Shown here piece by piece: positions 6,999-12,994 of a stretch of 14,053 nucleotides of DNA. Source of the DNA: an uncultured Fimbriimonadales bacterium. GTDB lineage: Bacteria; Armatimonadota; Fimbriimonadia; Fimbriimonadales; GBS-DC. A model generated the notes under the pieces. The model made no database searches, had not been told where the DNA came from, and worked only from the letters and a program-made list of their open reading frames with translations. The stretch is taken from contig CALAMM010000064.1 of NCBI GenBank assembly GCA_937925775.1, positions 1 through 14,053 of the forward strand, in the 5' to 3' direction. Position numbers and translations under genes: made by a program. Each line of letters starts with the position of its first letter. Positions within the stretch are counted from its first letter, which is position 1.

Positions 6999-7004
6999 TA
7001 TAAT
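6999..7004 (+). promoter_or_regulatory. -10 box of the sdhB-surE operon
   Basis: TATAAT preceded by GGG on the plus strand; TTGTGA at 6972-6977 is too far (21 bases) for a standard -35. A start near 7011 would place the GGAGG ribosome site (7012-7016) at the very 5' end of the mRNA. It lies 76 bases from the opposing TATAAT of the Ubl operon, so the two transcripts share one control region. Confidence 0.55.
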
Positions 7005-7026
7005 CACTGTTGGAGGCGAAACCTGT

Positions 7027-7842
7027 ATGAAAAACGGCAACGGCTCTATTCGCACCATCCGCTTGAAGGTACGCCGGCAGGACGGACCAAACCAGAAGCC
7101 CTACTGGCAAGAGTTTACCTTGCCCTACCGCCCGAACATGAATGTCATCTCCTGTCTGATGGAGATCCAGCGCAACCCTGTCGATAGCAGTGGACGCGCT
7201 GTTTCGCCGCCCGCTTGGGAAGCCGCTTGCTTGGAGCAGGTATGCGGCACCTGCACGATGGTGGTGAACGGCAGGGTGCAGCAGTCCTGCGCGGCGCTCA
7301 TTGATCAGGTGGGCGTGCACAAGGGGGATACTATCGAGGTCACTTTGGAGCCGATGAGCAAGTTCCCCGTTGTGCGCGACCTCATTGTCGACCGCAGTCG
7401 GATGTTCGAGGCGCTCAAGAAGCTGCAGGCGTGGGTTCCGATGGACGGCTACCACGACTTGGGTCCGGGGCCGCGCGTCGACGACGCAACGCGCGAGCTG
7501 CGCTATGCGTTCGCTCGGTGTATGACCTGCGGCTGCTGCATGGAGGCATGCCCTCAGTACAATGAGCATTCCGCGTTTATTGGTCCTGCCCCGATTGCTC
7601 AGGCGAAGTTGTTTAACCTGCACTACGCGGGGGCGACACTGGCGAACGAGCGGTTGGAGGTGCTGACGGGACCTGAAGGGATTACAGGGTGCGGGAACGC
7701 GCAAAACTGCGTGAAGGTCTGCCCCAAGGGGATTCCGCTTACCCGCGCAATCGCCGAGTTGCACCGCGACACGACCCTCTACCGTCTCAAGAAGTGGCTG
7801 GGGGTTATTCCTGACAAACTCGTGGGCGAGGGCGCAGAGTAA
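7027..7842 (+). CDS. sdhB: Succinate dehydrogenase/fumarate reductase iron-sulfur subunit
   Basis: A 271-aa SdhB/FrdB, which passes electrons from the flavoprotein SdhA to the membrane anchor of respiratory complex II. [2Fe-2S] ligands: C68, C73, C76 and C88. The C-terminal ferredoxin part has C165-x2-C168-x2-C171-x3-C175-P and C222, C228, C232-P-K-G; by family convention C165/C168/C171/C232 hold the [4Fe-4S] and C175/C222/C228 the [3Fe-4S] cluster. The wording (RRQD...PYWQEFTLPYRPNMNVIS, VDRSRMF, LGPGPR, CPKGIPLT) is close to the Bacillus-type SdhB as I recall it. GGAGG precedes the ATG by ten bases. Odd: neither sdhA nor the sdhC anchor is in the window; surE follows with a one-base overlap. 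Confidence 0.95.
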   Translation: MKNGNGSIRTIRLKVRRQDGPNQKPYWQEFTLPYRPNMNVISCLMEIQRNPVDSSGRAVSPPAWEAACLEQVCGTCTMVVNGRVQQSCAALIDQVGVHKGDTIEVTLEPMSKFPVVRDLIVDRSRMFEALKKLQAWVPMDGYHDLGPGPRVDDATRELRYAFARCMTCGCCMEACPQYNEHSAFIGPAPIAQAKLFNLHYAGATLANERLEVLTGPEGITGCGNAQNCVKVCPKGIPLTRAIAELHRDTTLYRLKKWLGVIPDKLVGEGAE

Positions 7843-8678
7843 TGCGCATCTTGGTCACCAACGACGACGGGGTGTACGCCGAGGGGATTCGCGTGCTGGC
7901 GCAGCGGTTGAAGCCCCTCGGCGAGGTCTTTATTGTTGCGCCCGACCGACCTCGTAGCGCAACTGGACACTCGATTACGCTGCACAAGCCCCTGCGCCTG
8001 CACCGGGTTCATCTGCCCGACGGCACCATCGCCTACGCCACAAACGGCACGCCGACCGACTGTGTAACGCTGGGCACCCACGCGGTGCTGAACCATCAGG
8101 TAGACCTTGTGGTATCGGGCATTAATGCGGGACCGAATCTGGGCTGGGATTTGACCTACTCTGGGACGATTGCCGCGGCGATTGAAGGCGCGATACACGG
8201 CGTGAACGCAATCGCCGTCTCGCTGGCGGCGGAGGAGGTGCTACCCTTAGCCCGCGCCGAAGCGACCAACGAGCCGTTCCAAAGCGAGCTGCCCCCGCTG
8301 CACTATGAGACCGCCGCGCTTGCGGCGCTGAATATCGCCCGCCTGCTGCGCGAGCATCCCCTGCCCAAACATACCTTTCTGAATGTGAATGTGCCAAACT
8401 TGCCGCCCCGTGCGATTAGGGGCTATCAGATTACGGCGCTGGGCAGGCGACAATATGCCGACCGAATTGAGACGCGCGTTGACCCCGCAGGGCGTCCCTA
8501 CTACTGGCTTACGGGGAGCCTCGTGGAGGAGCGCGACCAGCCGGGCACGGATGTCTACGCTGTCGCCCACGGCTATGTGTCCATCACGCCCGTGCACCTG
8601 GATTTTACCGCCTACAATCTGCTCAAGCCGATGGAAGAGTGGCTGAGCAAACTGCATCTCATCACCGATGAAGAATAG
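7842..8678 (+). CDS. surE: 5'/3'-nucleotidase SurE
   Basis: A 278-aa SurE, a divalent-metal-dependent phosphatase of nucleoside monophosphates (also exopolyphosphatase in some species), cytoplasmic and linked to stationary-phase survival. Metal ligands visible: D8 and D9 in TNDDG, S39 in PRSATGHS, and N95 in VSGINAGPNLG; Y106-S-G-T follows. The family length is about 245-265 aa; the extra residues lie partly in the variable stretch around 128-150. Its ATG shares one base with the sdhB stop (TAATG), so translation is probably coupled. Downstream there is no convincing terminator. Confidence 0.95.
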   Translation: MRILVTNDDGVYAEGIRVLAQRLKPLGEVFIVAPDRPRSATGHSITLHKPLRLHRVHLPDGTIAYATNGTPTDCVTLGTHAVLNHQVDLVVSGINAGPNLGWDLTYSGTIAAAIEGAIHGVNAIAVSLAAEEVLPLARAEATNEPFQSELPPLHYETAALAALNIARLLREHPLPKHTFLNVNVPNLPPRAIRGYQITALGRRQYADRIETRVDPAGRPYYWLTGSLVEERDQPGTDVYAVAHGYVSITPVHLDFTAYNLLKPMEEWLSKLHLITDEE

Positions 8679-8704
8679 CCACTTGCCATAGCTTTACTGG
8701 GTGA

Positions 8705-8821
8705 AACTGGCAGGGGGCGCATATCGCGGTCAGGGCGGGTTTTTTCAAGTTCCTCGAGGTCTGTGTGGATGACGACGCGCACGATGTCGGCGCGGAGAAC
8801 CAGTTGACGCGCCTTGCATGA
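8705..8821 (+). pseudogene. Possible 3' remnant of a truncated phage gene
   Basis: An open stretch without a usable start runs from after a TGA at 8702 to a TGA at 8819-8821 that overlaps the next ATG (ATGA). It reads as plausible protein (for example AVRAGFFKFLEVCVDDDAHD). The following gene lacks a ribosome site, as if it relied on re-initiation from this frame. A chance open frame of this length is quite possible, so support is weak. Confidence 0.22.
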
Positions 8822-9156
8822 TGTATCCCGATACTACGGTGAAACTGATGCGGCGCTATCGAGTTTCCGCGAAACCCCATCCCCTATTTCGTGGCTATCG
8901 CAAGGGGGGCATTTGGTTCCCGAACGCGCCTGAGTTCATCCTGCTCGATGAAGGTGCGCTGACGGAGGCTATTCGGAGCTGTCCCCTGCTGGAGATTGAG
9001 GAGGTGAGTTCGTATGAAGCAGACGATTCTGCGCTGGGCGTGGAGCGCGCTGAAGCCGACGCTGATACGGTGGCTGAACGAGCGCGCCCTGCGGCTGCCC
9101 GCCTCTCAACGCGACGCGCTCGCACAGCGTCTGCGCGTGCCCGTGCAGACCGTTGA
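8818..9156 (+). CDS. Small phage-like protein resembling the Mu-like (FluMu) N-terminal domain
   Basis: The first about 65 residues (112 in all) look like the short domain found beside phage head genes: basic R-R-Y-R-V...F-R-G-Y-R-K-G-G-I-W-F, then L-L-D-E-G-A-L-T-E-A-I-R-S-C-P-L-L-E-I-E-E-V, compatible with the pattern R...G...F followed by a helix and ...dP.L.v.ev. After about residue 65 the frame becomes Arg/Ala/Asp-rich and overlaps the well-formed gene at 9014, so the true end may be near 9012 with a base change having removed the stop. ATG-ATG at 8818 has no ribosome site; ATG 8848 is an alternative start. Gene probable, family assignment tentative. Confidence 0.45.
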   Translation: MMYPDTTVKLMRRYRVSAKPHPLFRGYRKGGIWFPNAPEFILLDEGALTEAIRSCPLLEIEEVSSYEADDSALGVERAEADADTVAERARPAAARLSTRRARTASARARADR

Positions 9157-9217
9157 ACAGGTCGAGAGCGCGCTACGCCAAGTGGTTCTCTATCGCCTGG
9201 AGCGTTGGAACCCATAA
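9014..9217 (+). CDS. Small helical protein of a phage-like cluster, unknown function
   Basis: A 67-aa protein preceded by GAGGAGGTGA, a good ribosome site. It is Arg/Leu/Trp-rich, with two predicted helices (about 2-28 and 42-62) and a predicted pI well above neutral. I recognise no family. It overlaps the C-terminal third of the preceding frame by 143 bases; this frame looks the better coding sequence there. The stop is followed after 12 bases by the next gene with its own GGAGGG. Confidence 0.55.
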   Translation: MKQTILRWAWSALKPTLIRWLNERALRLPASQRDALAQRLRVPVQTVEQVESALRQVVLYRLERWNP

Positions 9218-9229
9218 CGGAGGGAAACG

Positions 9230-9505
9230 ATGGACTGGACGCAACTCATTCCGATTATCAGCGCGCTGGTGGGCTGGGCGTTTTTGCTCACCCGCCAGAT
9301 ACTGGTGCGGATGGACAAACTGGTGGAAGCGGCTCAGCGTCAGGAGCAGGCGATTACGGACGAGTTCATCGCTTACCTGCGTGCGAGCGTTGCCCGCACC
9401 GAAGCAAGCTACGAACGGCTCGAACTCGCGCTGGATGATGTGCGCGATGCTCTTGTGAGCCTGCGCCACGCCATTACACACTGGCAGGAAACCAACAAGC
9501 CGTAG
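9230..9505 (+). CDS. One-helix membrane protein with coiled-coil, phage-like cluster
   Basis: A 91-aa protein with one predicted membrane segment (residues 6-22, LIPIISALVGWAFLLTR) followed by a long charged helix (about 25-87) with heptad-like spacing of Leu, Ala and Ile, hence a coiled-coil. No cleavage site is evident, so an N-terminal anchor with the helix in the cytoplasm is likely. GGAGGG precedes the ATG by six bases. Small membrane/coiled-coil proteins of this build occur among phage genes (holin-like or accessory), but I cannot assign a function. Confidence 0.6.
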   Translation: MDWTQLIPIISALVGWAFLLTRQILVRMDKLVEAAQRQEQAITDEFIAYLRASVARTEASYERLELALDDVRDALVSLRHAITHWQETNKP

Positions 9506-9527
9506 CACGGAGGGGAAGGTCCGTGCT
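9504..9527 (+). repeat. Intercistronic inverted repeat
   Basis: AGCACGGA (9504-9511) is the exact reverse complement of TCCGTGCT (9520-9527), an 8-bp stem with an 8-nt loop, starting inside the stop codon of the membrane-protein gene. The next ribosome site (GGGGAGGG, 9531-9538) lies just beyond and is left free. No U-run follows, so an mRNA stability or processing element is more likely than a terminator. Confidence 0.5.
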
Positions 9528-9544
9528 GCAGGGGAGGGTGATTT

Positions 9545-9943
9545 ATGCTCACGGTATCCCGTTCCGATGTGAAACGCAAGCTGCGCCTCATGAGCAACGA
9601 GTACGACGCCGAGATCGACGCGCTCATCGCCGAGATGTTGCCCGCGCTGCGCTATGCGTTGGAGCCTGAATATCTCAACTCCAACGATGCGGATTTACGG
9701 GCGACGCTGAATCTGGGTGCGTTGGAGGTCATCGCAGGCGAGATGAGCGCGACGCTCTATCGCGAGGTGGGGGTGTGGACAGGATTTCGGCTCGGCTGGC
9801 TGCAGGTCGAGCCGCCCGCGCTGCGCAATCCGCGCGACCCCTCAGGTCTTAAGGCGCAGGGCTATGCTCGCCTCAAACCGTTTCTGAAGCGGGATGCACA
9901 ACTGCTCTTTGTCTACCGTGTACGAGAGGAGGAGGGGGAATGA
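9545..9943 (+). CDS. Phage head-tail connector-like protein (gp6-like)
   Basis: A 132-aa protein whose N-terminal half has the build of gp6/HK97-type connector proteins: V-S-R-S-D-V-K-R-K-L-R-L, then E-Y-D-A-E-I-D-A-L-I-A-E-M (residues 19-31) and a second helical stretch after DADLRATLNLGALEVIAGEM. Such proteins form a ring between portal and head-closure protein in tailed phages. The C-terminal part (about 80-128) is less typical. GGGGAGGG precedes the ATG, and the stop overlaps the next start (ATGA). Assignment from pattern only, but the next gene fits phage gene order. Confidence 0.5.
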   Translation: MLTVSRSDVKRKLRLMSNEYDAEIDALIAEMLPALRYALEPEYLNSNDADLRATLNLGALEVIAGEMSATLYREVGVWTGFRLGWLQVEPPALRNPRDPSGLKAQGYARLKPFLKRDAQLLFVYRVREEEGE

Positions 9944-10248
9944 TTGTACGCGCCTATCTAAACTCGTGGTTGCGTCGCTACGGCGAGTCGTTTCAGGCGG
10001 GCGGGCAGAACTATCGGGGTCTCTTTTTCCGTCCGCCGACAGGACTGCTGCGCTGGCTTTTCACGCAGGGCGAGTTGGACGCGCTGTCGCGTCCGCTTTG
10101 GGCGGTGGCGGTCGCGCCGAGCGTCCAACTCTCTCAGAACGCCTTGCTCCTGTGGCGTGGCGGGAACTACCGCGTGCTGCGCACGGTGGAGTTTCGGCTG
10201 AACGATTCGCCTATCTATCGGCTGCTGGTGCTGGAGCCAGTGGTGTAA
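9940..10248 (+). CDS. Head-closure/joining-like phage protein
   Basis: A 102-aa beta-rich protein (V-R-A-Y-L-N-S-W-L, then several short strands and L-W-R-G-G-N-Y-R-V-L-R-T-V-E-F near the end), the size and build of head-closure proteins that follow gp6-like connectors. It starts on an ATGA overlap with a GAGGAGGAGGGGG ribosome site. Its last 38 bases overlap, on opposite strands, the 3' end of the M20 peptidase gene. Function inferred from size, fold impression and position. Confidence 0.42.
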   Translation: MIVRAYLNSWLRRYGESFQAGGQNYRGLFFRPPTGLLRWLFTQGELDALSRPLWAVAVAPSVQLSQNALLLWRGGNYRVLRTVEFRLNDSPIYRLLVLEPVV

Positions 10249-11458
10249 AGCCGCTGGCTCCCGCCGAACGCGCTACTTTCTCCCAGTGCAGGATGGTCTG
10301 GAGCACGCCTTCGCCGCAGAGGTAAAAGTTGCGCAGAATCAGTCGCTCCTGCGGGGTGTGGATCCGATCGGCACCTGTGGGGAACACGAGGCAGTGAATG
10401 CCGCTTAGTGCAAAGGCGTTCGCGTCGGAGCCGCCCCCTGTGCGCTCCAGCCGCGGCTCGACGCCGACCGTCTTCAACCCGGCGACCGCCGCTTTGACAA
10501 TCGGTTCATCGGGCGCAAGACGGATGGCTGCGAAGGTCTGGCTGAGATGGACTTCTGCCCTGCCTTCAAACTCCTGCGCGACCTGCTCGCACAGTGTCTT
10601 CCACTGTTCGGCGAGGGCTTTCACACGCTCGGAGTCGAAACTTCTGAACTCGCCCACCAGCTTCACTCGGTCGGGCACAATATTCATGGCTTGTCCGCCC
10701 TCAATTGTGCCGATGTTCGCGGTGGTTTCGTCGTCGAGCCTGCCCCAGCGCATTTGGGCGATGGCTTTGGCGGCCATGGCGATAGCGTTTCTGCCCTTCT
10801 CAGGCTCTGCGCCTGCGTGCGCTGCCCTCCCATGAAACACGACTTCGAACTTCCAGTGGGTGGGCGACTGCACGAACAGCGCACTGGGGTCTTCTCGCCC
10901 ATCTACCACCAGCCCCGTGCGCGCCTGAAGTAGGCTTGTATCGAACACCTTCGCGCCCAACAGCCCCTTCTCCTCGCGAATGGTGAACACCACCTCCAGC
11001 GGCGGATGGGGCAGGTTGCGCTCTTTGAGGGTGCGTATCACTTCCAAGATAATCGCCACGCCCGCTTTGTTGTCTGCGCCCAGAATCGTAGTGCCGTCCG
11101 TGCGGATTTCCTGCTCGTCGCGGACGATTTGAATGTTTTGCGTGGAGTAGACGGTGTCTACATGAGCGTTGAGGAGTAGGGGTGGCGCGTTCACCGTGCC
11201 TTTGAACCGCGCGAATACATTCCCACCTGAGCCGCCGATTTGTTTGCTTGCCTCGTCGATGAGCACCGTCTCTGCGCCCAGTTCCCGAAGCTGCTTCGCC
11301 ACAAACTCACACATCGCCGCCTCGTTCTCGGAGCCGCTTTCGATACGCGCCATCTCGATAAACAGCGCGGTCATCCGCTCGTGATTCAGTAGGGGCTGAT
11401 AATCGCTTGCCCACACGAAGCACCAGAATAGACCGAGAAGCAGGCTCAGGCGTCTCAT
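10211..11458 (-). CDS. Exported M20 family metallopeptidase, PepT-like
   Basis: A 415-aa di-zinc peptidase of the M20 clan, probably cleaving an N-terminal residue from small peptides. Catalytic pattern: H99-V-D101 in NAHVDTV, D129 in GADNKAG, E162-E163 in REEKG, D186 and H367 in IHTPQE. A typical M20 dimerisation lid lies around 203-310 (HGRAAHAG...). Choosing ATG 11458 gives a signal peptide MRRLSLLLGLFWCFVWA before SDYQ, so it likely acts outside the cytoplasm; an in-frame extension to 11662 adds unconserved residues. No Shine-Dalgarno precedes the ATG, and TATAAT sits 9 bases upstream. The last 18 residues (SAGASG...ADR) extend beyond the usual family end and overlap the phage-like gene. 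Confidence 0.88.
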   Translation of the reverse strand: MRRLSLLLGLFWCFVWASDYQPLLNHERMTALFIEMARIESGSENEAAMCEFVAKQLRELGAETVLIDEASKQIGGSGGNVFARFKGTVNAPPLLLNAHVDTVYSTQNIQIVRDEQEIRTDGTTILGADNKAGVAIILEVIRTLKERNLPHPPLEVVFTIREEKGLLGAKVFDTSLLQARTGLVVDGREDPSALFVQSPTHWKFEVVFHGRAAHAGAEPEKGRNAIAMAAKAIAQMRWGRLDDETTANIGTIEGGQAMNIVPDRVKLVGEFRSFDSERVKALAEQWKTLCEQVAQEFEGRAEVHLSQTFAAIRLAPDEPIVKAAVAGLKTVGVEPRLERTGGGSDANAFALSGIHCLVFPTGADRIHTPQERLILRNFYLCGEGVLQTILHWEKVARSAGASGFTPLAPAPAADR

Positions 11459-11467
11459 AGTGCGGGA

Positions 11468-11473
11468 ATTATA
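11468..11473 (-). promoter_or_regulatory. -10 box placing the M20 transcript start at its ATG
   Basis: On the minus strand, TATAAT preceded by GG ends nine bases before the ATG at 11458. A start point 6-8 bases downstream would coincide with or nearly touch the ATG, giving a leaderless mRNA. No SD lies in the gap, which agrees. The -35 region shows no good consensus. Confidence 0.55.
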
Positions 11474-11525
11474 CCAAGCGCAGGGCGCAGCAGGAATCAC
11501 GCACCCCCCATCGAAATGCCCTTCT

Positions 11526-12515
11526 ATGCACCCAATTCGGTGTTCTGTGCCTGGGCGTGCTGGGATAGTCGGCAATCCCAGCGATATGTACGGGGGTACG
11601 GTCATCTCCTGCGCCGTGCCGTTGCGAGCGCGTTGCACTTTGGAGCCTGCGGCGCGCCTCACTTTTCAGTCCCGTCACCAGCTGCTTGTGCCCGACACGC
11701 TGGAGTTGCAGTCCGACGAGTTCGATGTGTGTCGCGCCGCGCTTTCGGGGTTAGGCTTCACGGTGGAGCGCGCCCCTTTTATGTTGCGCATTGAGACCGA
11801 TATCCCCCCCCAGTCGGGGTTGGCAGGCTCATCCGCGCTGTTGACGGCGATTGTGGCGTGCTTGCTGCGTTATCGGCAGGAGGAGTGGGGAACGCGCCAT
11901 CAGTTGGCGGAGCGCGTACGGCGCATCGAGTCGCAACTGCTGCAGGTTGCCTGCGGGTATCAGGATTTCTACATGGCGGCGTTTGGCGGGCTGAACCTGA
12001 TGGACTTTCGAGACAAGGAGCTGCTGGGGAAAGATCCGACTGAGCCGTTGGCGTGCGTCGAGCCGTTGCAGGACTACCTGCAGGGGGTTGCGCTCCCGCT
12101 CTGGCTGGCGACGACGGGCGGGAAGCGGTTTTCAGGAACAGTGCATGCGAACCTGCGTGCCCGCTGGGAGGCTGGCGAAGCGGAAGTCGTAGCGGGCATG
12201 GCGCGCATCGGCAGGCTCGCCCGCGAGGCGAAGGGCGCACTGCTCCATCGCGACTGGAAGCAACTCGCGTACCTGATGAACGAGAACTACGCGATTATTC
12301 GGGAGTTAGGGGGCAGCGGTGAGACGCTCGACCAACTGGTGCAGGCGGCGTTAGAAAACGGCGCGCTGGGCGCTAAGCTCGCAGGTGCGGGCGGCGCGGG
12401 CGGAACGGTTATCTTTCTTACGCTCCATCCTGAGCGCACGCTGCCAGCGGTGCGCGAGGTCGCCGAGAGAATCATCCCACTGGCGCCACACGCGCCCGGA
12501 GTGAGCATGGGGTAG
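11526..12515 (+). CDS. GHMP family sugar kinase, glucuronokinase-like
   Basis: A 329-aa GHMP kinase that phosphorylates a small metabolite with ATP in the cytoplasm. Motif 1: R11-A-G-I-V-G-N-P-S-D-M-Y-G-G24; motif 2: P94-P-Q-S-G-L-A-G-S-S-A104; motif 3: K284-L-A-G-A-G-G-A-G-G293. The G-N-P-S-D wording, the stretch CGYQDFYMAAFGGLNLMDF (143-161) and the C-terminal ordering resemble glucuronokinase of plants as I recall it, which makes glucuronate 1-phosphate; no partner enzyme is nearby. The ATG at 11526 starts just before motif 1, but a GTG at 11460 is open and no ribosome site is seen for either. It diverges from the M20 gene with only 67 bases between starts, so control is probably shared. 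Confidence 0.82.
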   Translation: MHPIRCSVPGRAGIVGNPSDMYGGTVISCAVPLRARCTLEPAARLTFQSRHQLLVPDTLELQSDEFDVCRAALSGLGFTVERAPFMLRIETDIPPQSGLAGSSALLTAIVACLLRYRQEEWGTRHQLAERVRRIESQLLQVACGYQDFYMAAFGGLNLMDFRDKELLGKDPTEPLACVEPLQDYLQGVALPLWLATTGGKRFSGTVHANLRARWEAGEAEVVAGMARIGRLAREAKGALLHRDWKQLAYLMNENYAIIRELGGSGETLDQLVQAALENGALGAKLAGAGGAGGTVIFLTLHPERTLPAVREVAERIIPLAPHAPGVSMG

Positions 12516-12554
12516 GTTGGGTTCCTTGAAGGTACAACGCCAAGCTTGCCCTCG

Positions 12555-12560
12555 TATAAT
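12555..12560 (+). promoter_or_regulatory. Orphan TATAAT with no gene after it
   Basis: TATAAT on the plus strand lies 40 bases past the GHMP kinase stop and is followed only by three inverted repeats up to 12728. TTGAAG at 12526-12531 is 23 bases upstream, too far for a standard -35. Could start a small RNA; alternatively a chance hexamer. Confidence 0.3.
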
Positions 12561-12610
12561 GCGCCGCTATTCGTGGCGTTGCGCTGACAAGGTGCAACCC
12601 CCACTCGTAG

Positions 12611-12630
12611 CGTCGGCGTGCCCGCCGACG
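12611..12630 (+). repeat. 8-bp perfect inverted repeat, candidate dispersed element
   Basis: CGTCGGCG (12611-12618), four-base loop, CGCCGACG (12623-12630), followed by AAAA. A GC-only stem of this kind is often found as a dispersed intergenic repeat; its copy number cannot be judged from this window. Confidence 0.5.
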
Positions 12631-12646
12631 AAAACCCGAAGCCGAA

Positions 12647-12673
12647 CCCTTGCTCCCACTGCGTAAGCAAGGG
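12647..12673 (+). repeat. 8-bp inverted repeat with 11-nt loop
   Basis: CCCTTGCT (12647-12654) pairs with AGCAAGGG (12666-12673) across an 11-nt loop. It lies between two other stems of the same stretch. Confidence 0.5.
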
Positions 12674-12699
12674 AGAGCAGATGCCGATGTACACGAGAT

Positions 12700-12728
12700 A
12701 CCCCTCCCCCATTGTATGGGGGAGGGGT
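12700..12728 (+). repeat. 13-bp perfect palindromic hairpin
   Basis: CCCCTCCCCCAT (12701-12712) and ATGGGGGAGGGG (12716-12727) are exact complements around the loop TGT; A12700 and T12728 add one pair. A very stable stem, possibly a bidirectional terminator or a dispersed repeat, with no U-run on either side. Confidence 0.65.
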
Positions 12729-12748
12729 TGGGAGTGTGGTTAATCAGT

Positions 12749-12988
12749 TCACCGCCCGCCACCGCCAGATTGCCCTTCTAACGGCAGTGAAGTGGCAGGA
12801 CCTGAGCCTGTGTAGAGCGGCTCCGCGCCGATGGCTTCCACGCCCTCTCCGCCTCCCGATTGGGGATAAGCGGACTCAGGCACGCTACTTTGGCTCGCGC
12901 CGCCGCCGAAAGTGAACCACAGCGCCGCTGCCAGCGCGAGAATCGCGACCACCACCAAGCCAATCGCCACTGGTTTCGAGACTTCCAT
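12749..12988 (-). CDS. Small one-helix membrane protein paired with prepilin-type protein
   Basis: A 79-aa protein: a short basic start (MEVSKP), one membrane helix (about 7-27, VAIGLVVVAILALAAALWFTF), then a Gly/Ser/Pro-rich low-complexity tail (30-79) probably outside the membrane. It starts six bases after the prepilin gene's stop and has only a weak ribosome site (GGTGATG) inside that gene's end, so translation may be coupled. Small proteins like this sit beside DUF1559-type pseudopilins in Armatimonadota, as far as I recall. Function unknown. Confidence 0.7.
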   Translation of the reverse strand: MEVSKPVAIGLVVVAILALAAALWFTFGGGASQSSVPESAYPQSGGGEGVEAIGAEPLYTGSGPATSLPLEGQSGGGGR

Positions 12989-12994
12989 CGTGCA

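Larger units (their letters stand above)
12516..12748. other. Non-coding stretch between convergent genes, rich in inverted repeats
   Basis: No plausible gene on either strand. It holds the TATAAT at 12555 and perfect inverted repeats at 12611-12630, 12647-12673 and 12700-12728 (listed separately). It lies between the 3' ends of the GHMP kinase and the small membrane-protein gene, where bidirectional termination would be expected, though no U-runs follow the stems. Confidence 0.7.

Noticed and set aside
6844..7764. 306-codon minus-strand frame over sdhB
   Set aside because: Antisense to sdhB, whose twelve-position cysteine pattern is unmistakable; the minus frame also crosses the divergent promoter region.
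8804..8835. TTGACG followed by GATACT as a promoter for the phage-like cluster
   Set aside because: Spacing is 20 bases and the -10 would lie inside the first gene; not convincing.
9230..9505. Confident holin call
   Set aside because: One membrane helix with a long coiled-coil fits several roles and no endolysin is beside it, so I left it as unknown.
12611..12728. CRISPR array from the repeated stems
   Set aside because: The three stems differ in sequence and spacing; there are no direct repeats with regular spacers.
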